64,000 bases of DNA. Source: an uncultured Prevotellaceae bacterium. GTDB taxonomy: Bacteria; Bacteroidota; Bacteroidia; Bacteroidales; Bacteroidaceae. A program made the translations under genes and the position numbers. Positions 40,441 to 48,391 of the stretch are shown one piece after another. Below the pieces are notes generated by a model. It searched no databases and had not been told where the DNA came from. It worked only from the letters and a program-made list of their open reading frames with translations. Location: assembly GCA_902792685.1 (NCBI GenBank), contig CADBAP010000005.1:13528-77527 (forward strand), in the 5' to 3' direction. The stretch's first letter is position 1. Each line of letters starts with the position of its first letter.

Positions 40441-42333
40441 TCAAAGGTGCATATCTTTCAAAGCAGGATAGCCTTTGACTGCCATGAGTGAGTCCCACGC
40501 TGCAGGCAGATCGATGCGAACAGTAGAGAAGCCACCTCCGGGCATAGTCTGTACCTTGTTACGTGAGGCATCACCTGTAATGAGGAATGCTGTGGCACCT
40601 TTCTTCATGGTGGGAACAGTAGTCATGGTTGTGGCCTGCGTATCATACCATGCAGGAGTGGATGTTTCCTTTCCACCCTCAGCCCTGATGATATGACTCA
40701 GATACTGATTGAACGAGTGTTCCCCGCCGTCTTTACGGCTGCCAGGATTAGCATAGTAGTTAGCCAATGCTCGTTCGTATGCCGGCCGTCGCGAGTTTTC
40801 TATTAAAGCATCCTCTAAACTGCCAATGGTATGATAGCCTTCCTTCAGGATATTGGCAACTGGTTCAGTCATAAGGACAACGCGGTTGGTAAACTGCTTG
40901 CCGCTTCCCAAAGCAAACTGACAGCGCTCAGCAATATCCCATGCTATGAGCAGCATCACCTTCTCGGCATCAGTAGTAGAGGGCGCCATGTTGTTGCCCC
41001 ACATAAGAGCCGATGTGAGCGTAACAGTATTGTCGTTGATGTTGTAACCCAACTGTTCATTCCACGTCTGCCAACCTATACGATTGCAGGCCGTTTCGTC
41101 TTCCACAAGGCACCAAGGCTGTAAATAACCGAATGTACCCATGCGGTTTTGTCCTACGTAGTATCCTGCGAGGTTCTGAAGGGCTAACGACAAGAATCTG
41201 CTGAGTGCGGTATTAGCCTCGGCATTGATTTCACCCTGTCCGCTACTGATGCCCAGTTGTCGTGCCACAGGTCCGTTAAGCCATGAATAAGGTATCCAGG
41301 CGTGAGTACTACCCAGCGTTCGACGGAAGTCACCACCAGCCATCGCCTGCGTCATAGCAATGAGGATGGGCATATATTCTGGCTTACATCCTGCCATGCA
41401 GGCGTTCACTGCCACATGCCACGTAGTCGTATTGCGGAAAGCTTGCGGCAGCACGGCGATGGTCTCGTTCCAGGCATGATCGGTATATTTCAGATAGGTT
41501 TGTACTTTCTCATAAGTAGGAGGGAAAAACGGAGTTCCGTCACTCCACCCCATACTGGTGAAATAAGCATATATTTCGTCCAACGTACCATGATAGACGT
41601 CATCGGTGATGCCACGAACAGTTTCTGATACCGCATATTCTTCTTTTGTGATAGGCTTGGTGAGAGCCTCCACTATCTGTGGCCACGTCACCTCACGGGT
41701 GTTCTGAATAAGCTGCTCCTCTGTGTGCGAAGCAAAAGCTCCAGGATAGACCGCAATACGAAGCACGGGAACACCATTATTGCGAGCAGTATAGCGTGCC
41801 TCCTCGTCAAAGCCTGGTGCCGTAACGATAACTGTTGGAATACCCAACCGCTCTGCCACAATACACGAACCTGTCTCCTTAGGCGTACAGATGCCACATC
41901 CGCTATTGCCGGCAATAACCGCATCCACCTTCAGGTCGATAAGGCGCTGGCGGAACTGTTCTGTCGACTGTCGCGTGATGCCTGGTGCAGGATAAGGTCC
42001 AGCAATAGGCAGTTCGTCATACATGATGACCTTTGCCGTAGGATAGTATTCCTTGATGAGCCGCTTCAGTTCCGGATGTGTGATGTTATACATAAAATCC
42101 TCACCAACGATAGCGATGGTTTTTCCATTGAGGGTATTCAGACGCGGAGCCATCTCGATGGGTTTTACTGTAGAAAAGCCAACAGGACTGACCACATTAT
42201 ACTTTACCGCACCCTTTGCACTGGGAGCGCAAGATTCATCACACTGGAACCTGTCATCTTGAGCCTGCATATTTACTGAAAAGCCTGTAAAAGCAATTAC
42301 CAGAAAAAGATTAATGATTGTTTGTTTCATCAT
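40441..42333 (-). CDS. Exported UGSC-family protein with TGSC in place of UGSC
   Basis: 630 aa. Signal peptide 1-24 (ending FSVNMQAQ). Residues about 45-230 are the UGSC-type domain: IAIVGEDFMYNITHPELKR, DAVIAGNSGCGICTPKETGS, then CIVAERLGIPTVIVTAPGF. In the family this motif is often a selenoprotein (UGSC); here it is TGSC with other Cys nearby (CGIC). The larger C-terminal part (about 250-600) is the partner domain commonly found with it (GWSDGTPFFPPTYEKV, HVAVNACMAGCKPEYMPI). Redox or thiol chemistry is suspected for the family, but no reaction is established. Export is unusual and worth noting. Confidence 0.75.
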   Translation of the reverse strand: MMKQTIINLFLVIAFTGFSVNMQAQDDRFQCDESCAPSAKGAVKYNVVSPVGFSTVKPIEMAPRLNTLNGKTIAIVGEDFMYNITHPELKRLIKEYYPTAKVIMYDELPIAGPYPAPGITRQSTEQFRQRLIDLKVDAVIAGNSGCGICTPKETGSCIVAERLGIPTVIVTAPGFDEEARYTARNNGVPVLRIAVYPGAFASHTEEQLIQNTREVTWPQIVEALTKPITKEEYAVSETVRGITDDVYHGTLDEIYAYFTSMGWSDGTPFFPPTYEKVQTYLKYTDHAWNETIAVLPQAFRNTTTWHVAVNACMAGCKPEYMPILIAMTQAMAGGDFRRTLGSTHAWIPYSWLNGPVARQLGISSGQGEINAEANTALSRFLSLALQNLAGYYVGQNRMGTFGYLQPWCLVEDETACNRIGWQTWNEQLGYNINDNTVTLTSALMWGNNMAPSTTDAEKVMLLIAWDIAERCQFALGSGKQFTNRVVLMTEPVANILKEGYHTIGSLEDALIENSRRPAYERALANYYANPGSRKDGGEHSFNQYLSHIIRAEGGKETSTPAWYDTQATTMTTVPTMKKGATAFLITGDASRNKVQTMPGGGFSTVRIDLPAAWDSLMAVKGYPALKDMHL

Positions 42334-42422
42334 TTGTTGTTTGTTTTGGTCTATACTTTATTAGACCCAAGAAAAGGCAAAAAGTAAAAAGCGAATTGAT
42401 AGAGTATTTCTCCGTGTCTCAC

Positions 42423-42464
42423 GCCATTCGTCACAGAATCATGCAGAATATCCCAGAAATTTGG
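42423..42464 (+). promoter_or_regulatory. Shared 42-bp promoter element, copy B
   Basis: CATTCGTCACAGAATCATGC, then AGAATATCCCAGAAATTTGG; ends 19 bp before the TACCTTTG box at 42484..42491 of the LiaF-like gene. Confidence 0.75.
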
Positions 42465-42483
42465 AGACAAAATAGACATGGCG

Positions 42484-42491
42484 TACCTTTG
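42484..42491 (+). promoter_or_regulatory. -7 box of the LiaF-like gene
   Basis: TACCTTTG followed by CA. Confidence 0.65.
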
Positions 42492-42507
42492 CACTCGATA
42501 AATCTCG

Positions 42508-42573
42508 TGCGAAACTCGGCGGCGCCTCAGCAAAGAGCAAGCTCTCTGCATTCAGCTTGCACGAGCATTGCAC
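42508..42573 (+). repeat. 66-bp 5'-leader element, copy 1
   Basis: 64 of 66 bases equal 48302..48367. Contains a GCAAGC...GCTTGC stem and GGCGGCGCC. It lies between the -7 box and the start codon and is flanked by TTGCACT at 42489 and 42568. Confidence 0.92.
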
Positions 42574-42598
42574 TGCCAAACAGTAAAAAAGTAAAGTT

Positions 42599-43159
42599 AT
42601 GAAACCAAGAACGATTATTGGAATAGTTTTCATTGCAGCCAGTTTAACAAAATTGGCAACAATCTGGGGAATCATCAAGTGGAGCTGGTTTGCAAAAGTA
42701 TCAGAGGAACCGTGGGTTACCTATTTCTGTATCTGTCTGCTGATATATGTTGGCGTGAGCCTCTTCATCGACAGCTATCGTCGCGATCCTGATCAGTGGT
42801 TGCAGCGTCCGTTGCCTATTGGTGAGGATGGCAAGCGCATCTGCTGCAGTGTGCACTACGGCGGCGATGAGTATATCTATCGGGGTGAACCTTTTCACGG
42901 TGCCCGTCTCGATGCTTTCTGTGGCGGCATCCGTATGGACTTGCGAGAAGCCACTATTACAGAGGATGAGGAGATAGAGATCCATACCTTCTGTGGCGGC
43001 ATAGAACTCTTTGTGCCTCAGACGGTGAACGTTGTGGTCAAAAGTCGCAGTTTCTTTGGTGGTGTCGGCAATCATGCTTCAAGAGTCGCAGGTAAAGATG
43101 TTCCCTGCATCCACATCATTGCCGACAACTTCTTTGGTGGTGTTGATATCAAGAATTAA
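42599..43159 (+). CDS. LiaF-like membrane protein (cell-wall-active antibiotic response domain)
   Basis: 186 aa. Two hydrophobic segments at about 5-29 and 41-58, then a beta-rich C-terminal domain (about 80-186) of LiaF type: repeated FCGGIRMDLREATI, FCGGIELFVPQ, FFGGVGNHAS, FFGGVDIKN turns. In Firmicutes LiaF controls the LiaRS envelope-stress system; in Bacteroidetes similar proteins often accompany LytTR regulators. The promoter shares a 42-bp element with the receptor gene next to a LytTR regulator, which supports a common stress or envelope regulon. Confidence 0.8.
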   Translation: MKPRTIIGIVFIAASLTKLATIWGIIKWSWFAKVSEEPWVTYFCICLLIYVGVSLFIDSYRRDPDQWLQRPLPIGEDGKRICCSVHYGGDEYIYRGEPFHGARLDAFCGGIRMDLREATITEDEEIEIHTFCGGIELFVPQTVNVVVKSRSFFGGVGNHASRVAGKDVPCIHIIADNFFGGVDIKN

Positions 43160-43196
43160 TTTCGCTGCGTCATTTTCTCCAGCGTTTGACTTCGTC

Positions 43197-43577
43197 TTAC
43201 TCTGTCGCGACTCGGTCATCTTTGAGCAAGCTCTGATGGCTCTCGCTGCTCCATCGTTTTAGCATCGGAAAGAAACCTTGCATCATCTGTTTATACTCTT
43301 CCTTGGTCATGGGCTTTGGCATTTGTTTGTTCACTTCGTCGATGAACTGCGCACAATGCTCAATCATTTCTTCCATCGTGCAGTTCTGTAGGAACTTACC
43401 TTCTTTATAGCAATATTGGCAGTAGTCGAAATTGATACTGCCATCAGCATTTGTTCCGCAGTCCTCGTTCTTGATGAGCGGCATACCGCAACTCTGACAG
43501 AACTGAGGCAGTTGACCCTCTTGAGTCAAGTCTTCTACCTCCCGATAATCTTTGGGTTGTTCTATTCTCATAGTCAT
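43197..43577 (-). CDS. Zinc-ribbon domain protein
   Basis: 126 aa. FCQSCGMPLIKNEDCGTN, then FDYCQYCYKEGKF at about 26-63 is the Cys-rich putative zinc ribbon domain (Zn_ribbon_2 type), four to five cysteines for one metal. The C-terminal half is helical (CTMEEMIEHCAQFIDEVNKQ, MTKEEYKQMMQGFFPMLKRW). Function unknown; related proteins are small metal-binding or redox-linked proteins. Its promoter carries copy C of the 42-bp element. Confidence 0.8.
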   Translation of the reverse strand: MTMRIEQPKDYREVEDLTQEGQLPQFCQSCGMPLIKNEDCGTNADGSINFDYCQYCYKEGKFLQNCTMEEMIEHCAQFIDEVNKQMPKPMTKEEYKQMMQGFFPMLKRWSSESHQSLLKDDRVATE

Positions 43578-43634
43578 TTTTTTTATTGTTTTTTCAATTG
43601 GACGCTGCGAAGGTACAGATTATTACAGTTACTG

Positions 43635-43676
43635 CCAAATTTCTGGGATATTCTGCACGATTCTGTGACGGATGAC
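43635..43676 (-). promoter_or_regulatory. Shared 42-bp promoter element, copy C
   Basis: Minus-strand copy of the element at 36981 and 42423. It ends 19 bp before a near-consensus -7 box (TACCTTCG, 43608..43615) of the zinc-ribbon gene. Confidence 0.7.
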
Positions 43677-43698
43677 ACGCTTTTTCAAATTTATTGTG

Positions 43699-43706
43699 TA
43701 TTTTTG
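43699..43706 (+). promoter_or_regulatory. -7 box of tcdA
   Basis: TATTTTTG followed by CA, 23 bp upstream of the ATG at 43730. Confidence 0.55.
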
Positions 43707-43729
43707 CAGCCGTAAACATATTCTAGTTC

Positions 43730-44482
43730 ATGACAACAGAAAGGCAACGGGCAGACAAGCAAAGCTCCGATATGCAAGCAATATTCCGCAGGTCGGAACT
43801 CCTGTTAGGCGACGAGGCGATGAGCCGCATCGCTGAGAAGCGTGTCATTGTCTTCGGTGTGGGCGGCGTCGGCTCATGGTGCGCTGAGAGTCTGGTGCGT
43901 TCTGGCATCAGGAAGTTGACGATTGTCGATTCTGACCGAGTGTGCATCACGAATATCAACCGCCAGCTGATGGCGACGACGAAAACCGTCGGTCAGGTGA
44001 AGGTCGATGCCCTCAAGGAACGCCTGCTCACCATCAACCCCTCAGCAGAGATTACCGCCCTGCAACAGGTCTTTACGGCTGAGACCGCAGAGAGCTTTGA
44101 ACTTGACACCTATGATTATATTATAGATGCCATCGACTCGTTGAAGGACAAGGCTTTGCTCATCCTCATGGCAACGAGTCTTCCCCCCAATCGGGGGGAT
44201 AAGAAGGGGGCTACCTTTTTCTCGTCGATGGGTGCCGCCTTGAAGCTTGACCCTACACGCATCAAAATTGCCGAGTTCTGGAAGGTGCAGGGCGACCCGC
44301 TGGCGCGTGTCCTCCGCAAGCGTTTCAAGCGCGATGGCCAGTATCCAGGTAAGTTCCAATGCGTCTATTCCGACGAACAGGTGAAGCCACAGGGCGCAGA
44401 CAAAGGCTCGCTGGTACATATCACCGCCATCTTCGGCTTCATGTTGGCAGGCCTCGTCATTCAGGACGCTGTTAATCCTTAG
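43730..44482 (+). CDS. tcdA: tRNA threonylcarbamoyladenosine dehydratase (ThiF/E1-like)
   Basis: 250 aa. ATP-binding E1-like fold: VIVFGVGGVGSWCAESLVRS near 38, TIVDSDRVCITNINRQLMA near 64 and YDYIIDAIDSLKDK near 125. The C-terminal part (KIAEFWKVQGDPLARVLRKR, CVYSDEQ) matches TcdA/YgdL, which turns t6A37 of tRNA into its cyclic form. Near residue 152 the usual short loop is replaced by SLPPNRGDKKGATFF, encoded by a G/C-rich palindrome (44183..44214), before the conserved SSMGAALKLDPTRI. The loop change is in frame, so the protein is probably functional. Confidence 0.9.
   Translation: MTTERQRADKQSSDMQAIFRRSELLLGDEAMSRIAEKRVIVFGVGGVGSWCAESLVRSGIRKLTIVDSDRVCITNINRQLMATTKTVGQVKVDALKERLLTINPSAEITALQQVFTAETAESFELDTYDYIIDAIDSLKDKALLILMATSLPPNRGDKKGATFFSSMGAALKLDPTRIKIAEFWKVQGDPLARVLRKRFKRDGQYPGKFQCVYSDEQVKPQGADKGSLVHITAIFGFMLAGLVIQDAVNP
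44183..44214. repeat. Palindrome inside tcdA
   Basis: CCCCCCAATCGGGGGG followed by ATAAGAAGGGGGC, the same kind of element as the intergenic ones at 53443 and 34286, translated in frame. Confidence 0.8.
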
Positions 44483-44503
44483 CAATCAACAAAAATCCGA
44501 TTT

Positions 44504-44821
44504 TTATATCACGACAGCTGTTCCGCTGGTGGCTACCATCAGCATCGAACCATTAGCTCCAATAGTTTCGTAGTCAATATCAATTCCTACTACGGCGTTG
44601 GCACCAAGAGCCTGGGCACGTTGCATCATCTCCTGCAGGGAGGTTTCCTTGGCTTCGGCAAGCACCTTCTCGTAACTTTTGGAACGGCCTCCTACAATGT
44701 CGCGGATGCCAGCCATAAAGTCTTTGAACATGTTTGCACCGATAATCGTTTCACCTGTCACCACTCCTTTATATTCGCGGATGGGATGACCTTCAATTTG
44801 TGGGGTTGTTGATAGAATCAT
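44504..44821 (-). CDS. YbjQ/UPF0145-family protein
   Basis: 105 aa, the full family length. [38 protein letters not shown], then [20 protein letters not shown] is the family signature. Members form pentameric rings of unknown function, sometimes annotated as heavy-metal-binding. A TATCTTTG box on the minus strand at 44970..44977 may start it, with a leader of about 150 nt. The gene converges on tcdA. Confidence 0.88.
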   Translation of the reverse strand: MILSTTPQIEGHPIREYKGVVTGETIIGANMFKDFMAGIRDIVGGRSKSYEKVLAEAKETSLQEMMQRAQALGANAVVGIDIDYETIGANGSMLMVATSGTAVVI

Positions 44822-45028
44822 AATTGTTTGTTTTAAAAGTTTCTGTTTATTAGACGCTATTCAGGGCCAAAAAATTACACACCCATTTCAAAAAAAATAA
44901 AGGGTGCTTTAGTGCGATTATTCTTCGTCCCGTTCACCGCATTTTAGTGTGATGCTATAATTTCTGATGCAAAGATAACGATTTATTTCAAAATAATAAG
45001 AAAACGACAAAAGAGAATCAAGAAAAAC

Positions 45029-45054
45029 ACGTGGAACGCCGAAGCATTCCACGT
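45029..45054 (-). terminator. Terminator after the esterase gene
   Basis: ACGTGGAA...TTCCACGT stem with a 10-nt loop; on the minus strand it is followed by GTTTTTC. Confidence 0.7.
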
Positions 45055-45128
45055 ATTATTATAATAAGGTGTAGAAAAGAAAGGAGGGGTACAGAACCTA
45101 CCCGTTGATCAATCTTTACAAATAAAAA

Positions 45129-46337
45129 TTATTGTCCTTCTCCCAACCAGGGATTCCTTTCCCACAGGCGGTATATACGGGTTGTATGCTCGGCATCGTG
45201 TATGATGTGGTTTCCTATATCAGCATTCTTTATTACGGCCTCGCGCTCCCAACTGCCACGGGTAAACTTGAACTGGGCAGGCAAGTGCAGACAGAGGTCG
45301 ATGGCGGCAATGCTGTCGTTGACAAGGTTCATTTTGATGCCCTTTGCCTCCCAGTTGGCCAACGCGTCTTGGTTGCCTGTGATGTATATGTCTTCAGGCA
45401 GGTTCTTGCCGCGAAGCTCAATATGTACGGGGCTGGTTTCCTCGCCAATATATCCAACTAATTTCTTGGCTCCAAACACGATGTAGTCGTTCAGAGCCGC
45501 TGTTACGCTGGGCATAAAACTGCCGTAATGGTCATAGTCGGGGAAGGTGTGTACGGAGGTGACGGTGTTTTCGTTAGAATGTGACTTGTCTTTGAGGATT
45601 GTGCTAACGCGATCCCAGCCTGATTTCCATTCGTCACCCCAATAATCAGGCTCTTTTTCTATTTCTCTCGCCATAGACGCATAGATGAAGCGGGGAGTTT
45701 TGCGGTTCTTGAATTGATATTTCTCTATGTCCGTGGCCAGACGGTATTCGTCGTAACTGCAGTTGGGCGAAATGGCAATGTAGTCGTCGAAAAGGTCGTC
45801 AGTAATCATACAGTCGAGCACGAACGATGCGCTCAGCGAATGGCCGATACCGAGAGAGCGTCCCGACGTGCGATAATTCTGCTTCATGTATGGCATCAGC
45901 TCGTTCTTGACGAACTTCTTCAGGTCGGGCGAGCTGCCATAATTATAACCTTCCTTGAACAGTCCATTGTTGCCATGCAGGGGCATGGGAAGATAGTCGT
46001 TGTTGCGGAAGTAATTGATGTCCCAAAGGTTTGGCGAGCAGATGCCGACAATGATGAAGTTCATACTCCTGCCATCGTCAGGGTCGGGCTTGCAGGCTAT
46101 ATTGAGCAGACAGTGAACAAGATCGAACATCGTGCGGTCTTGCGCGTCGAACACGTAAATGACATCATAGTATGTCTGGTCATTTTGTTGGTAGCCTGCT
46201 GGTGTATAGATGAGCACCTGACGTTCGTGGTTGAAATACTCAGACTTCATTGAGAGTTCCTTTACGCTTTCCAATTGTGCGCTCGCACCTATCGATACGA
46301 TAGCGAGCAGTGTGGTGATGATAAGTTTCTTATTCAT
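45129..46337 (-). CDS. Secreted alpha/beta-hydrolase esterase (Fes-like)
   Basis: 402 aa from ATG at 46337 (MNKKLIITTLLAIVSIGASA), chosen because it begins the signal peptide; four extra residues are possible. The hydrolase domain (about 25-265) has the esterase D/Fes order: VLIYTPAGYQ, YDVIYVFDAQDR, nucleophile elbow IGHSLSASF near 170, ISPNCSYDEYR, and HTFPDYDHYGSF with the likely catalytic His. A C-terminal domain (about 290-395) looks like a small beta-sandwich (VHIELRGKNLPEDIYITGNQ), as in starch-binding-like modules. Substrate unknown; enterochelin-esterase relatives in Bacteroidales also cut feruloyl and acetyl esters. Confidence 0.82.
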   Translation of the reverse strand: MNKKLIITTLLAIVSIGASAQLESVKELSMKSEYFNHERQVLIYTPAGYQQNDQTYYDVIYVFDAQDRTMFDLVHCLLNIACKPDPDDGRSMNFIIVGICSPNLWDINYFRNNDYLPMPLHGNNGLFKEGYNYGSSPDLKKFVKNELMPYMKQNYRTSGRSLGIGHSLSASFVLDCMITDDLFDDYIAISPNCSYDEYRLATDIEKYQFKNRKTPRFIYASMAREIEKEPDYWGDEWKSGWDRVSTILKDKSHSNENTVTSVHTFPDYDHYGSFMPSVTAALNDYIVFGAKKLVGYIGEETSPVHIELRGKNLPEDIYITGNQDALANWEAKGIKMNLVNDSIAAIDLCLHLPAQFKFTRGSWEREAVIKNADIGNHIIHDAEHTTRIYRLWERNPWLGEGQ

Positions 46338-46670
46338 TATTCGTTTCATTTTCGGTTTGTTTTTTACTTATATAGTACGTTTATATAGCGATAATATTAC
46401 ATTTCTGAGCAGAAAGACTTTTTAATCTCCCTTAATGCCTCCCACCACATTTTATGATTCCATTTCAGATTTTCTACTCGTACGCAAATAGTAATTTTGA
46501 GAAATATTTCGGCACCTCTCATAGGAACTGACTATAACCAGAACAATTGTTTATACAAGAATAGATTTCCAAAAATCCCGCATTTCCTACACCGACTACT
46601 GATTATCAGAGAGTTGCAGGATTTTTCCTGCACCGTTTCCTACACCGCAAACGTGTTTTCCTACACCGTT

Positions 46671-46900
46671 TCCTGCACCTAAGCCAACGATACCAACGAC
46701 GTTAAGGAAATAATTACCGTTTGTACGTTAAGGAAATAATTACCGTTTGTACCAGATTTCTACCACATTTTGGTACGCGAGGTACCAAGCGTTGGTACTA
46801 AGAGTACCAGACGTTGGTAGCAAGAGTACCAGGCTTTGGTACTGTCAGTACCACTTTGTGGTACCGATTTGGTACTTGAAGGCGGTGCTTAGGTGCAGGA
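46671..46900. mobile_element. 230-bp palindromic repeat element with 14-bp terminal inverted repeats
   Basis: TCCTGCACCTAAGC at 46671..46684 is exactly inverted at 46887..46900. Inside are a 26-bp unit in tandem (46700..46725 and 46726..46751) and a run of TGGTAC/GTACCA inverted pairs (46748..46876) such as TTGGTACGCGAGGTACCAA and TGGTACTAAGAGTACCA. TTTCCTACACCG repeats precede the left end (46584, 46637, 46657). No coding frame is credible. The rest of 46350..47120 holds the promoter at 47034 and nothing else I can name. Confidence 0.7.
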
Positions 46901-47033
46901 TGAAAGGATAAAAATTGGTTACTTCTTGAATCTGCCAAGAAACCAGCTCGTCACGAAGAAAAAATGCTCGAACAAAGAAAAAAGAGGCGACTCCTTTTTT
47001 ATGGAATGATGCGATAGTTTGCTGATAATTTAC

Positions 47034-47041
47034 TAAATTTG
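47034..47041 (+). promoter_or_regulatory. -7 box of the rhodanese-MBL gene
   Basis: TAAATTTG followed by CA, 79 bp upstream of the ATG at 47121. Confidence 0.55.
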
Positions 47042-47120
47042 CACCCAACATTATTTAATGACGCACGATGGAAACATGAGATGGATACATTGCGGCGTCG
47101 GTTTGAGAAAGGTTAGGATT

Positions 47121-48173
47121 ATGAAGAAGATTTTTGTTTGTTTACTGACGGCTTTAGGACTGACTACTGCCTGTGGACAGCAGCATTTCGAGAATGTGGA
47201 TGTGCAGGGATTCTCTGAACTGATTGAGGACCCCAATGTTGTGTTGCTTGATGTCCGTACGGACAGCGAATACGCTGAAGGACATATCGAAGGGGCAATT
47301 CTGATTGACCAGAAACAAAGCGACTTCATGGAGAAAGCGCAGGCAGAACTGCCCAAAGACAAGAAGATTGCCATCTATTGCCGCAGCGGTCGTCGTTCTG
47401 CCAGTGCCGCAGAAAAATTGGCTGAAGCCGGCTATCAATGCTTCAACCTCAAGGGCGGCATCCTTGCGTGGAAGGAGGCGGGAAAGCCTGTAACGACCGA
47501 TACTTACGAGGTGGATGTGTTCAAGACCAAGAGCGGCAAGACGGTGAAGATGCATGCGTTGGTTCATGCCAGCATCCGTATCGAATACGACGGCAAGGAA
47601 ATCGTCATAGACCCTGTGACAAAGCTCGGCAACAAGACAATCGACTATACCACGATGCCCAAGGCCGACTATCTCTTCGTGACCCACGAGCATTTTGACC
47701 ACTTCGACAAGGAGGCCATCAAACAGTTGACTGGCGAGAAAACGCAGCTGATTACCAACAAGCGTTGTGCTGATATGCTGGGCTACGGCCAAATCATGGT
47801 CAATGGTCAGCGTTCAACATTGAATGATATCACCGTAGAGGCTGTTCCTGCCTATAACACGACGGAAGGGCACCTGCAGTTTCATCCCAAAGGTCGCGAC
47901 AACGGCTATATCCTGACCATCGACGGCCTGAGAGTCTATATTGCTGGCGACACTGAGGATATTCCTGAAATGGCAGAAATCAAGGACATTGACATTGCCT
48001 TCCTGCCTTGCAACCAGCCCTACACGATGACTCCCGAACAACTCATCAAGGCTGCCAGGATGATCAAGTCGAAAGTGCTGTTCCCTTATCACTACGGACA
48101 GACGGACGTCACAGGCATCCCTTCACAGTTGCAGGGCGACGGTATTGACGTCAGAATCAGACACTACGAATAA
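47121..48173 (+). CDS. Lipoprotein with rhodanese and metallo-beta-lactamase-fold domains
   Basis: 350 aa from ATG at 47121 (MKKIFVCLLTALGLTTACGQ); the lipobox LTTAC and the position of the signal decide this start over the ATG at 47058. Residues about 22-125 are a rhodanese domain (LLDVRTDSEYAEGHIEGA, active-site loop IYCRSGRRSASAAEKL). Residues about 140-350 are a metallo-beta-lactamase fold of the UlaG/YycJ type (VTHEHFDHFD, YIAGDTED, FPYHYGQTD). The order differs from persulfide dioxygenases, where the MBL part comes first. Sulfur handling or hydrolysis outside the cytoplasm is possible; the substrate is unknown. Confidence 0.85.
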   Translation: MKKIFVCLLTALGLTTACGQQHFENVDVQGFSELIEDPNVVLLDVRTDSEYAEGHIEGAILIDQKQSDFMEKAQAELPKDKKIAIYCRSGRRSASAAEKLAEAGYQCFNLKGGILAWKEAGKPVTTDTYEVDVFKTKSGKTVKMHALVHASIRIEYDGKEIVIDPVTKLGNKTIDYTTMPKADYLFVTHEHFDHFDKEAIKQLTGEKTQLITNKRCADMLGYGQIMVNGQRSTLNDITVEAVPAYNTTEGHLQFHPKGRDNGYILTIDGLRVYIAGDTEDIPEMAEIKDIDIAFLPCNQPYTMTPEQLIKAARMIKSKVLFPYHYGQTDVTGIPSQLQGDGIDVRIRHYE

Positions 48174-48274
48174 ACTGTCGTGTTTTCAGGATAATATATA
48201 CCACAAAGATGGTATTTATTACTGCAATCAAGTAAAAACGTTGCTATTTGTAGAAGCGTTTTCTCATAATTGTG

Positions 48275-48282
48275 TAATTTTG
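48275..48282 (+). promoter_or_regulatory. -7 box of the SDR gene
   Basis: TAATTTTG followed by CA, just upstream of the second 66-bp element. Confidence 0.6.
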
Positions 48283-48301
48283 CACCGTGATTACCTCACA
48301 C

Positions 48302-48367
48302 TGCGAAACTCGGCGGCGCCTCAGCAAAGAGCAAGTTCTCTGCATTCGGCTTGCACGAGCATTGCAC
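48302..48367 (+). repeat. 66-bp 5'-leader element, copy 2
   Basis: Copy of 42508..42573 with two mismatches. The flanks carry a 14-bp direct repeat TTGCACCGTGATTA (48280..48293 and 48362..48375), as expected from an insertion or slipped duplication at the transcription start. Confidence 0.92.
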
Positions 48368-48391
48368 CGTGATTATTTGGATTTATAAGAT

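Noticed and set aside
42318..42602. 94-codon frame upstream of the LiaF-like gene
   Set aside because: It is composed of the 42-bp promoter element and the 66-bp leader element, both of which recur elsewhere outside any common frame.
46584..46900. CRISPR-like array
   Set aside because: The repeated words are 6-7 bp inverted pairs with irregular spacing, not constant repeats with unique spacers, and no cas genes are present.
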